Shown here piece by piece: positions 1 through 6,113 of a DNA stretch of 7,507 nucleotides. Under the pieces are notes generated by a model. The model was not told the DNA's origin and searched no databases. It saw only the letters and a program-made list of their open reading frames with translations. The translations under genes were made by a program, and so were the position numbers. The stretch is from Candidatus Omnitrophota bacterium (lineage in GTDB: Bacteria > Omnitrophota > Gorgyraeia > Gorgyraeales > Gorgyraeaceae), in the NCBI GenBank assembly GCA_020057645.1, contig JAGVFL010000127.1, positions 1 through 7,507 on the forward strand, read 5' to 3'. The stretch's first letter is position 1. Each line of letters starts with the position of its first letter.

Positions 1-1042
1 CATAGACAACATTACCCACGTCAAGTTCAGGAAGGTCTTCGCTTAAAGAAATGGTATCGAATGAATCACACGTAGGCCCTGCCAGGGTGCTCAGGAATCT
101 TTGGCCCCTTTTTAAAGTCCTGAATTCATATTTACAGTGATCAAATACTATGCCTGAAAAATCGCCGTATAGGCCGTCATTTAAATAATAATAGTTTTTA
201 TTATTCCTGAAAGCCCTTCCTATTACCTGCGTTATCAGTATTCCGGCAGGGCCTGCGAAAAACCTGCCGGGCTCAGCGATGAATTTCACGTTTTTATCAA
301 AGAGCCTCTGTAATTTTTTTCTTATCTGGCTCGCCATGCGCTCAAACGTAAGGTGGCTGTCGCGTTCAAAATGTTTTATCGGGAATCCACCGCCTATATC
401 CAATATGTTTAAGAATATCCCTGATTGTTTTGCCTCGTTGAATATCGCGGAAGATACCTCAAGGGCCTGTAAATAATTTTCAGCATTAGTGCATTGCGAT
501 CCTACGTGAAAACTCACGCCCATGGGCTTTAATCCTAACGACCTTGCTTTTTTGAGCAGGGATATCGATTGTTCCGGGTCCGCTCCGAATTTGAGGGAAA
601 GTTCTACGATACTTCCGATGTTTGCCACTTTTATTCTTATGATGACTCTCGCGCCCGGGCAGGCTTTCGCGATCTTGTATAATTCCGGCTCGTTGTCAAA
701 GGTCATGAGCTTTACTTTTTTCTTGTAAGCAGATCTTATGTCTTCGTTTGATTTTATTGTATTCGCGAATATTATTTTTTCAGGGCTCGCGCCGAATTCC
801 ATGACTGTATTCATCTCGTTCGCGCTGGCCACGTCAAAACCCGCGCCTAATTCAATAAACTTTTTAATGATCCCTGGAAACGGGTTTGCCTTTATCGCGT
901 AGTAAGGCGTGACCTCAGGCAGGGCTTTGCTGAAAATCCTGAATTGTTTCTCAAGCGCGCCCTCCTGTATGAGCATGAGAGGAGAGGAGTGTTTCTTGAT
1001 CATCCTGCGTATCAGATTTTCTATGCCGCCCGATTTATTCAT
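1..1042 (-). CDS. PLP-dependent ornithine decarboxylase-like protein (alanine racemase fold), 3' end cut by window
   Basis: Reading leftward from ATG at 1042-1040 the frame stays open for 347 codons to the window edge. Visible family motifs are YYAIKANP with the probable PLP Schiff-base lysine K51, FDVAS (70-73), HVGSQC (179-184), the phosphate-binding DIGGGFP (215-221), EPGRFF (257-262), LNDGLYGDF (287-295), FDH (300-302) and GPTCDSFD (322-329). The aspartate after Cys325 and the FDH aspartate match ornithine/lysine decarboxylases rather than diaminopimelate or carboxynorspermidine decarboxylases, so the likely reaction is ornithine to putrescine plus CO2 in the cytoplasm. Family members run about 370-400 residues, so perhaps 25-50 C-terminal residues are missing. 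The start overlaps the stop of the upstream homospermidine synthase (ATGA), which supplies an obvious use for putrescine. No Shine-Dalgarno is visible before the ATG, suggesting translational coupling. Lysine decarboxylase or dual activity cannot be excluded. Confidence 0.88.
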   Translation of the reverse strand, partial: MNKSGGIENLIRRMIKKHSSPLMLIQEGALEKQFRIFSKALPEVTPYYAIKANPFPGIIKKFIELGAGFDVASANEMNTVMEFGASPEKIIFANTIKSNEDIRSAYKKKVKLMTFDNEPELYKIAKACPGARVIIRIKVANIGSIVELSLKFGADPEQSISLLKKARSLGLKPMGVSFHVGSQCTNAENYLQALEVSSAIFNEAKQSGIFLNILDIGGGFPIKHFERDSHLTFERMASQIRKKLQRLFDKNVKFIAEPGRFFAGPAGILITQVIGRAFRNNKNYYYLNDGLYGDFSGIVFDHCKYEFRTLKRGQRFLSTLAGPTCDSFDTISLSEDLPELDVGNVVY

Positions 1043-2517
1043 GATTTAGACGTAAGGAACGTCGTGAACTGCCAGATGTCCCTCTCCTTAGGTTTTTTAA
1101 GGCCCAGCGTCCTGAAGGTCTTATTGTAATTTTTAAGCGGCGTCCAGTCAACCGGTTTTGAAATAAAAGGCCCCAGGTATGGCTTTGCTATTTTCATTAT
1201 ATCTTCGTGTGGCAGATCGTCCGGCAGGTTAAAACCCTTGTTCGGATTTTCAATCATCAACCTGGCCGCGGCTACTACGGATATGGCGACCTGCAGGGTA
1301 GTAGCGTTCTGGTTAGGGACTAATTTTCTGGCTTCTTTGATGTCCAACAGGCTTCCTGTCCACCATGAATTAAAATTGTGGCCCATTAATAGCACTCCTA
1401 ATCTGTCCTCGCCTTTTATAATTTCATTGTTCATTATTCTCTGGTTTTTCTGGAGGTTATATCTTCTCATCTCAAGCTCGCGCAGCGAATTTATCGCGGC
1501 GTCGCATGGGCAATACGCGTAATGAACAGTCGGGCGGTAAACAGCTTTTCCTTTATTGTTCCAGACCGTGAGCCTGTCTGATATTCCGAATGCCTCGCCG
1601 TGCCTGATGACCATGCCTACTATCTCGCAGTCGGGCACCCATGACCTAACCCACGTATTTACCCCCATGTTTTCCAGGCAGATCTGATTTTTAGGACCTG
1701 TCTTATGAAAACACGCTCCCTCAGGGATATTTTTCTCATGAGTTCCCCAGCCCATCTCAGCCGGAGCAATGCCTTCTTCAAAGAACCCCTCAATGCTCCA
1801 CGTGTTTACGAATTCGCCTACCTCTTTCGGTTTATCCGTTATCTGCGTGTCGCGCTCGCTTATATGTATGACCTTGACGCCGGAACTTCTGGCAAGCTCA
1901 GGATAATATTTATTCTGCAGGGCTTCTTTCAATATCCTTATACGTTTATCCTTCGGTTTTGTAGGGGAGGGTTTTAAACCCTCCCCTACAATTTTTTTAG
2001 CGATATCTTCCAGGGCTATTTTCGTGAAATGCGATACGAGACCCGGATTTGCCCCATGATCTACAATGGCGGTCGGCCCGTTATTATCGCCCCATTTTTT
2101 AATAAGCTCGCGTATTTCCATCTGCCTCACGTAAAGCGTCATGTCAGTAGGATCATTACTAGCGCTTTTTTTGTAAGGATCCCACACCTCAACGGACGTG
2201 TTCACGTAAAGCGCTTGATTATCCCTGCACCACTGAAGCATGGCGATGCAGTCTATGTTCCATGCCAGGTCGATTATCAAATCCCCCCGCCCTATATATT
2301 TTCTCAACAGCCTGTCGTAGTTTTCGATGGTGACGCGGTCAATCACGTATTTTACGCCTTTATCAAGGCTGTCTTTTACGCGAGGCCTATTGTCAATAAA
2401 ATCCATTATGGTGATATTTCTCGGCGGGGCATCTATGAGTTTTAATATAAGCGGTATTGCGCACTGGGATACGGAACCGCATCCGATAACAAGAATTTTT
2501 CCTTTGAACTCCACCAT
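1039..2517 (-). CDS. hss: Homospermidine synthase, copy 1 (with in-frame palindromic insert)
   Basis: A 492-residue protein that matches, from memory, bacterial homospermidine synthases such as that of Blastochloris viridis along its whole length. These NAD-dependent enzymes transfer an aminobutyl group from putrescine to a second putrescine, giving homospermidine and ammonia. Visible are an N-terminal Rossmann segment (VIGCGSVSQC, 10-19) with acidic D39 at the end of the second strand, NTSVEVW (106-112), HGANPGLVSHF (154-164), SERDTQ (220-225), NTWSIEGF then GWGTHE (238-261, W257), YRPTVHYAY (327-335), LMGHNFNSWWTG (377-388) and QNATTLQV (403-410). The dinucleotide loop reads GxGxxS, whereas copy 2 has GxGxxG. 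Residues 177-186 are encoded by a palindromic repeat. GAGGAGGA directly abuts the ATG at 2517. Codon 2 is GTG with a slightly better Shine-Dalgarno distance, so the true start is one of these two. It heads a two-gene operon with the decarboxylase. Confidence 0.9.
   Translation of the reverse strand: MVEFKGKILVIGCGSVSQCAIPLILKLIDAPPRNITIMDFIDNRPRVKDSLDKGVKYVIDRVTIENYDRLLRKYIGRGDLIIDLAWNIDCIAMLQWCRDNQALYVNTSVEVWDPYKKSASNDPTDMTLYVRQMEIRELIKKWGDNNGPTAIVDHGANPGLVSHFTKIALEDIAKKIVGEGLKPSPTKPKDKRIRILKEALQNKYYPELARSSGVKVIHISERDTQITDKPKEVGEFVNTWSIEGFFEEGIAPAEMGWGTHEKNIPEGACFHKTGPKNQICLENMGVNTWVRSWVPDCEIVGMVIRHGEAFGISDRLTVWNNKGKAVYRPTVHYAYCPCDAAINSLRELEMRRYNLQKNQRIMNNEIIKGEDRLGVLLMGHNFNSWWTGSLLDIKEARKLVPNQNATTLQVAISVVAAARLMIENPNKGFNLPDDLPHEDIMKIAKPYLGPFISKPVDWTPLKNYNKTFRTLGLKKPKERDIWQFTTFLTSKS
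1959..1991 (-). repeat. Palindromic repeat inserted in frame in hss copy 1
   Basis: A 33-bp perfect palindrome with 16-bp arms and one central base (1975). The arm on the plus strand reads TTGTAGGGGAGGGTTT and its exact reverse complement follows. It lies wholly inside hss copy 1, covering codons 176-187, and is read as VGEGLKPSPT. Copy 2 lacks this sequence: between the shared DIA(K/S)K and KVIH motifs, copy 1 is six residues longer. The repeat core (GTAGGG, then GG, TTTAAA, CC and CCCTAC) is the same type as the palindrome at the end of maf in this window. I recall similar VGxGLKPxPT peptides in proteins of uncultured bacteria, which would fit a dispersed palindromic element tolerated inside genes, but that needs a search. 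Confidence 0.85.
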
Positions 2518-2534
2518 TCCTCCTCAAATGAGCA

Positions 2535-2576
2535 CGTGACTTATGGAACGAGCGAAACGAGTGAACATAAGTCACG
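2535..2576 (-). promoter_or_regulatory. Perfect 11-bp inverted repeat in the predicted 5' leader of hss copy 1
   Basis: CGTGACTTATG (2535-2545) and CATAAGTCACG (2566-2576) are exact reverse complements, separated by a 20-base loop rich in GAGCGAAACGAG. With the promoter predicted at 2613-2586, transcription would begin near 2579, so this hairpin would form at the extreme 5' end of the hss copy 1 mRNA. It ends 17 bases before the start codon and just upstream of the GAGGAGGA ribosome site. It could be an mRNA-stabilising stem, a translational control element or a DNA operator. No T-run follows it on the minus strand, so it is not a typical terminator. The loop also resembles dispersed GAGCGAA-type repeats, so a mobile-repeat origin is possible. 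Confidence 0.6.
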
Positions 2577-2585
2577 ACTTCACTT

Positions 2586-2613
2586 ATTCTATCAAAAAAA
2601 AATTTTTTATCAA
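2586..2613 (-). promoter_or_regulatory. Predicted sigma70-type promoter for hss copy 1 / decarboxylase operon
   Basis: On the minus strand TTGATA (2613-2608) and TAGAAT (2591-2586) are separated by 16 bases; each hexamer matches the consensus at five of six positions. The spacer is an A/T tract. The start point would fall near 2579, giving a leader of about 60 bases containing the inverted repeat at 2576-2535. It points away from the hss copy 2 promoter, with 18 bp between the two -35 boxes. Confidence 0.55.
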
Positions 2614-2631
2614 ATAAAATTTTTACTATGT

Positions 2632-2660
2632 TTGACATAAATGTAAAATTGTTGTAAACT
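2632..2660 (+). promoter_or_regulatory. Predicted sigma70-type promoter for hss copy 2
   Basis: A consensus TTGACA (2632-2637) is followed after 17 bases by TAAACT (2655-2660, four of six consensus positions), putting the start near 2667 and giving a leader of about 20 bases before ATG at 2687. The -35 box sits in a near-palindrome, TTTGACAT-AA-ATGTAAAA (2631-2648, one mismatched pair), which could be an operator. The ribosome site is weak: a purine tract of GAA/AAG repeats at 2661-2684 rather than a clear GGAGG. Confidence 0.5.
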
Positions 2661-2686
2661 GAACGAAGAAAAGAAAGAAGAAAATC

Positions 2687-4144
2687 ATGATGAAATTCAA
2701 AAATAAAGTCCTGATAATAGGGTTTGGTTCTGTCGGAAGATGCTGCCTGCCCCTTCTTTTGAAGCATATCGACATCCCTTATAAAAATATCACGGTCATT
2801 GATTTTGCGGATAAACGCTCGGAATTGAGCCCCTGGATAAAAAAGGGCGTGAAGTATTTCCAGGAGAGGATCACTCCCATAAATATAGCGAGGACCCTGT
2901 CCAGGCATCTTTCTCCCGGAGGACTTCTTATAGACCTTGCGTGGAACATAGAATCAACAAGCATGCTTAACTGGTGCCACGATAATAAAGTTTTGTACGC
3001 CAATACGTCGGTTGAGGAATGGGACCCGTACGCGAATATAGACAAGAAAACGCCTTTTGAAAAATCCCTTTATTACAAGCAGATGGAGATCTGGAAAATG
3101 ATTTCCAAATGGAATAACGAACAGAAGGCTACCACGGCTATCCTGAACCACGGAGCTAACCCCGGGCTCATCTCGCATTTTACAAAAAAGGGCATCGTGG
3201 ACATAGCCTCCAAAGTCCTTAAAGATAAGGTTGTTTCAAAGAAAGACGAAAAGATTATAGAGAGGTTTTTAAAGGAAGATAAGTTTCCAGAGCTCAGCAT
3301 GAAGCTCGGCATAAAGGTCATACATTGCAGCGAGAGAGACACTCAGATTTCTGAAATTCCGAAACAGGTGGATGAGTTTGTAGGTACCTGGAGCATAGAA
3401 GGCCTCAGGGAAGAAGCGATTTCTCCGGCTGAGATCGGTTGGGGCACGCACGAAAACGAGCTTCCTGAACTGGCCAACGTGCCTGAGGTCGGGCCGAGGA
3501 ATCAGATATTTCTTTCGCGCATGGGAATGAATACATGGGTCAGGTCCTGGGTGCCTTACGGCGAGATCGTGGGCATGGTTGTAAGGCACGCGGAGGCATT
3601 TACGATTTCAGACAGGCTTACTGTGTGGAAAAAAGGAAGGGCCGTGTACCGCCCGACTGTCCACTACGCGTACATGCCTTCTGATGACACGCTTTCCTCG
3701 CTTTATGAATTAAGATGCAGGAATTATGAATTACAGCCTAAGATACGGATAATGAACGACGAGATAGTCAAAGGCTCAGACACATTGGGCGCCCTTATCA
3801 TGGGCCACCGTTATAGCTCCTGGTGGACAGGCAGTATCTTGAGTATAGGCGAATCCAGACGCCTGGTGCCACATCAGAACGCCACTACACTGCAGGTAGC
3901 CATAGGGATTGTTTCAGGGATCATGTGGGCCATAGAAAATCCTGATCAGGGCGTGCTTGAGCCTGACGAGCTTCCCCATGAATACATACTGAAGATCACA
4001 AAACCATATCTCGGAAAATTCATCTCAGAGCCGTCAGATTGGACGCCTTTCAAAAACTATCAGGTATTCTTCAAGGAAAACTCTTCCTCGTATCTTGACA
4101 AGAAAACCCCATGGGCCTTCAAAAACTTCCTCTTCAAGCCTTAG
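2687..4144 (+). CDS. hss: Homospermidine synthase, copy 2
   Basis: A 485-residue paralog of copy 1, co-linear along its whole length; by eye about half or more of the aligned positions are identical. It keeps the canonical dinucleotide-binding loop (IGFGSVGR, 11-18) with D39, and the family motifs NTSVEEW (106-112), HGANPGLISHF (155-165), SERDTQ (215-220), TWSIEGL and GWGTHE (234-256, W252), YRPTVHYAY (321-329), IMGHRYSSWWTG (371-382) and QNATTLQVA (397-405). Expected activity is NAD-dependent formation of homospermidine from putrescine. The start is one of two tandem ATG codons (2687 or 2690) after a purine-rich tract with no strong Shine-Dalgarno. It is transcribed divergently from copy 1 and appears monocistronic, since maf has its own promoter. 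Whether the two copies differ in substrate, product or expression cannot be read from sequence alone. Saccharopine dehydrogenase, a likely automated label, shares only the fold. Confidence 0.9.
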   Translation: MMKFKNKVLIIGFGSVGRCCLPLLLKHIDIPYKNITVIDFADKRSELSPWIKKGVKYFQERITPINIARTLSRHLSPGGLLIDLAWNIESTSMLNWCHDNKVLYANTSVEEWDPYANIDKKTPFEKSLYYKQMEIWKMISKWNNEQKATTAILNHGANPGLISHFTKKGIVDIASKVLKDKVVSKKDEKIIERFLKEDKFPELSMKLGIKVIHCSERDTQISEIPKQVDEFVGTWSIEGLREEAISPAEIGWGTHENELPELANVPEVGPRNQIFLSRMGMNTWVRSWVPYGEIVGMVVRHAEAFTISDRLTVWKKGRAVYRPTVHYAYMPSDDTLSSLYELRCRNYELQPKIRIMNDEIVKGSDTLGALIMGHRYSSWWTGSILSIGESRRLVPHQNATTLQVAIGIVSGIMWAIENPDQGVLEPDELPHEYILKITKPYLGKFISEPSDWTPFKNYQVFFKENSSSYLDKKTPWAFKNFLFKP

Positions 4145-4202
4145 TTGACAAACTGACAATGTCAAAGTGTAAACTTAGAGGTCTTTGCTTTAAATTACAC
4201 TT
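4145..4202 (+). other. Cluster of short inverted repeats after hss copy 2
   Basis: The gap between hss copy 2 and maf starts directly after the stop codon with TTGACA (4145-4150), which pairs with TGTCAA (4160-4165). Nested in it is TGACA-A-TGTCA (4154-4164). Downstream, AAGTGTAA (4165-4172) is matched by TTACACTT (4195-4202). TTGACA followed about 18 bases later by GTAAACT echoes the hss copy 2 promoter (TTGACA, 16 bases, GTAAACT). It may be an operator, a weak promoter or a weak terminator without a T-run; none is demonstrated. Confidence 0.3.
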
Positions 4203-4229
4203 GAGATATTTTAATTTTCAGGGTATATT
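4201..4229 (+). promoter_or_regulatory. Predicted promoter for maf, giving a (nearly) leaderless mRNA
   Basis: TTGAGA (4201-4206) and TATATT (4224-4229) each match the sigma70 consensus at five of six positions and are 17 bases apart. The -10 box ends nine bases before the maf ATG (4239), so transcription should begin about 0-4 bases upstream of the start codon. The sequence before the ATG (ATTAATATAACC) has no Shine-Dalgarno, consistent with a leaderless message. Confidence 0.55.
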
Positions 4230-4238
4230 AATATAACC

Positions 4239-4826
4239 ATGAACATCATACTGGCATCCAGTTCAAAGAGAAGGCGCGAGATACTTGCTTCTTGCGGCAT
4301 CGCTCATAAGGTAATACCGAGTAATGCCGCGGAATATATGACTATCAGCAAGCTCCCGGAGCAAGTGGCGATGATAAACGCCAGGATAAAAGCTGAGGCA
4401 GTCGCTAAAAATCTTAAATCCGGATACGTGATAGGCGCGGATACAGTGGTGCTCCTCGGCGCCAAAATAATCGGCAAGCCCAAAGACGCTAGCCACGCCA
4501 AAAAGATGCTGAAAGAAATGTCCGGAAAGACCATCTCAGTCTATACAGGGCTTTGCGTCATAGACGCCAAAAAAGGAAATATTGTTTCGGATTACGAAAA
4601 ATCCCTAGTCACTGTAAAAAAGCTCAAGGGCAGTGAAATCCCGAAGTATTTTAAATTGCTCGGCCCGTACGACAAGGCAGGCGGATTTTCAATAGAAGGC
4701 GTAGGTTCGTTTATTTTTGACAATATAAAAGGTTCTTATTTCAATGTCCTAGGTTTACCTACTGCTAAATTGCGGGAGATGTTTAAAAAATTAGGCCTTG
4801 ATATTCTCGCAAATATAAGACCGTAG
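4239..4826 (+). CDS. maf: Maf/YhdE family nucleoside triphosphate pyrophosphatase
   Basis: A 195-residue protein of normal family length. The N-terminal loop LASSSKRRREIL (5-16), VIGADTVV (64-71, with the likely catalytic D68), IIGKPKD (77-83), VYTGLCV (101-107), YDKAGGFSIEG (144-154) and GSYFNVLGLP (165-174) are the Maf signature blocks. Family members cleave dTTP, UTP and modified nucleotides to the monophosphate plus pyrophosphate and are cytoplasmic house-cleaning enzymes. The AGGFSIEG block resembles the YhdE (dTTP/UTP) subgroup more than the YceF subgroup, but this is an eye judgement. The usual SSPRR loop reads SSKRR here. The start is supported by the family N-terminus although no ribosome site precedes it. 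The last two codons and the TAG stop lie inside a 34-bp palindrome. The flavoprotein gene follows 45 bp downstream and may be co-transcribed. Confidence 0.93.
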   Translation: MNIILASSSKRRREILASCGIAHKVIPSNAAEYMTISKLPEQVAMINARIKAEAVAKNLKSGYVIGADTVVLLGAKIIGKPKDASHAKKMLKEMSGKTISVYTGLCVIDAKKGNIVSDYEKSLVTVKKLKGSEIPKYFKLLGPYDKAGGFSIEGVGSFIFDNIKGSYFNVLGLPTAKLREMFKKLGLDILANIRP

Positions 4827-4852
4827 GGCAGGTTTAAACCTGCCCTACGGTC
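4819..4852. repeat. 34-bp perfect palindrome spanning the maf stop codon
   Basis: Arms of 17 bp (GACCGTAGGGCAGGTTT and its exact reverse complement) meet with no spacer between 4835 and 4836. The left arm supplies the last maf codons and the TAG stop (4824-4826). The right arm ends 19 bp before the flavoprotein start. It shares the GTAGGG, GGTTTAAACC, CCCTAC layout with the palindrome inside hss copy 1. As RNA it would form a strong hairpin between two co-oriented genes, but without a following T-run it is more likely a dispersed repeat or processing/stability element than a classic terminator. Confidence 0.85.
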
Positions 4853-4871
4853 GTGGTTACGAAGAGGATGA

Positions 4872-6113
4872 ATGTTTGACGTAATAGTTATAGGCGCGGG
4901 CCCTAGCGGCATGATGGCAGCCGGTCGTTCAGCTGAACTGGGCAATAATACCCTCCTTATCGAAAAGACCGATTCCTCCGGAAAAAAATTACTTTTATCA
5001 GGAAGCGCCAGATGTAATATCACGAATACCTGCGAGCGTGTGGAAGATTTTATAAGCAATTTTTCCGAATCCGGAAAATTCCTGAGAAACGCCTTCAGCG
5101 TATTTTTCAATAAGGAACTTCTGAGATTTTTCAGGAAAAGAGGGCTTGATTTTAAGGTAGAGCGCGGCGGAAAGGTTTTTCCCATAACTGACAAGGCATC
5201 GGATGTCCTGGCCATACTTGTAAAGTACGTAAAGGATTCAGGGTGTAAGATTGTATACAGGAAGGAAGTTCTGGACGTGATAAAACGAGGAGACGTTTTC
5301 GACGTTATCGCAAAGGACAATACTATTTTCAGCGCGAAAAAGGTCATACTCGCTGCAGGAGGGTTGTCATATCCCCGGACAGGTTCATCCGGTTTTGGTT
5401 TTCATATAGCGAAAAAATTAGGCCACACTGTGATGAAGCCGAGGCCAGGGCTGACAGGCGTTATATTAAAATCAAATTTTTTAAAAGAATGGCAGGGCGT
5501 ATCGTTTGATGACGCGGCCGTATCTGTCTATAAAGATAATTTGCTTATCCACGAAGGCCGCGGAGAAATGATATTCACGCATTTCGGTATCTCCGGGCCT
5601 ATTATAATGCACATGAGCGCCATAATATACGATGCCTTGGAAGGAGCTAAAAGGGTTTTTCTTTCAATAGATTTTAAGCCTGAGATGAGCGCCGCTGCGT
5701 TGGAGGAGGCTTTTCAGAAGGAATTCAAAGATTTCCCTGCCAGAAAAATAAGCAACGCCCTGAAAGAATTCGTGCCCGCGAGGCTAGTAAGAAGGATTCT
5801 GGAAGCCATGCGCTTTGATGGAGATAAGAGGCTGAGCCAGGTCTCAATAGAAGAAAGAAGGATCATTGCGGGAAAATTAAAAGACTTCAGGATGACCGTG
5901 TTATTTGTGCGGCCGATACAGGAGGCAATGGTCACCTGCGGCGGGGTATCAGTAAAAGAGATAGATCCGAAGACCATGGAATCCAGAATCGTAAAAGGGC
6001 TTTATTTTGCGGGAGAGCTCATTGACGTGGACGGTAAGACAGGCGGATATAACCTGCAAGCTGCCTTTTCAACAGGATGGGTAGCGGGCGGCTCGCCGAA
6101 GGATTTATCCTGA
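4872..6113 (+). CDS. HI0933/YhiN (BaiN-type) family FAD-dependent oxidoreductase
   Basis: A 413-residue flavoprotein of typical family length. The N-terminus carries the FAD-binding motif VIGAGPSG (6-13) with E31 at the end of the second strand (LLIEK), then the family block SGSARCNITN (43-52; often SGxGRCNxTN). The C-terminal FAD block is YFAGELIDVDGKTGGYN (378-394) followed by LQAAFSTGWVAGG. The wider family includes E. coli YhiN and the clostridial bile-acid reductase BaiN; for most members the substrate is unknown, so none is assigned. AGAGG at 4863-4867 lies four bases before ATG at 4872, supporting this start. It follows maf by 45 bp with a palindrome between, and converges on the DJ-1-like gene with only 22 bp separating the stops. 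The final residues SPKDLS and the TGA stop lie in repeat-like sequence, suggesting that the C-terminus was reshaped by a repeat. Confidence 0.9.
   Translation: MFDVIVIGAGPSGMMAAGRSAELGNNTLLIEKTDSSGKKLLLSGSARCNITNTCERVEDFISNFSESGKFLRNAFSVFFNKELLRFFRKRGLDFKVERGGKVFPITDKASDVLAILVKYVKDSGCKIVYRKEVLDVIKRGDVFDVIAKDNTIFSAKKVILAAGGLSYPRTGSSGFGFHIAKKLGHTVMKPRPGLTGVILKSNFLKEWQGVSFDDAAVSVYKDNLLIHEGRGEMIFTHFGISGPIIMHMSAIIYDALEGAKRVFLSIDFKPEMSAAALEEAFQKEFKDFPARKISNALKEFVPARLVRRILEAMRFDGDKRLSQVSIEERRIIAGKLKDFRMTVLFVRPIQEAMVTCGGVSVKEIDPKTMESRIVKGLYFAGELIDVDGKTGGYNLQAAFSTGWVAGGSPKDLS

Noticed and set aside
1..1042. Diaminopimelate decarboxylase (lysA)
   Set aside because: Same fold, but GPTCDSFD and YLNDGLYGDF with FDH are ornithine/lysine decarboxylase signatures, and the genomic context is polyamine synthesis.
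2393..2908. 171-codon open frame on the minus strand across the hss intergenic region
   Set aside because: It overlaps both hss genes in other frames and would read through the divergent promoters; no family resemblance.
1039..4144. Saccharopine dehydrogenase or carboxynorspermidine (carboxyspermidine) dehydrogenase for the two large paralogs
   Set aside because: Both share the N-terminal fold, but the HGANPGL, GWGT, RPTxHYAY and QNATTLQV blocks and the length of about 485-492 residues fit homospermidine synthase. The neighbouring decarboxylase has ornithine decarboxylase rather than carboxynorspermidine decarboxylase motifs.
4819..4852. Classic intrinsic terminator for maf
   Set aside because: The stem is strong, but no T-run follows on the plus strand, and the same repeat type occurs inside a gene, so a terminator role is not supported by sequence.
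4736..5347. 203-codon open frame on the minus strand
   Set aside because: It is antisense to conserved maf and flavoprotein motifs and has no recognisable domain or ribosome site.
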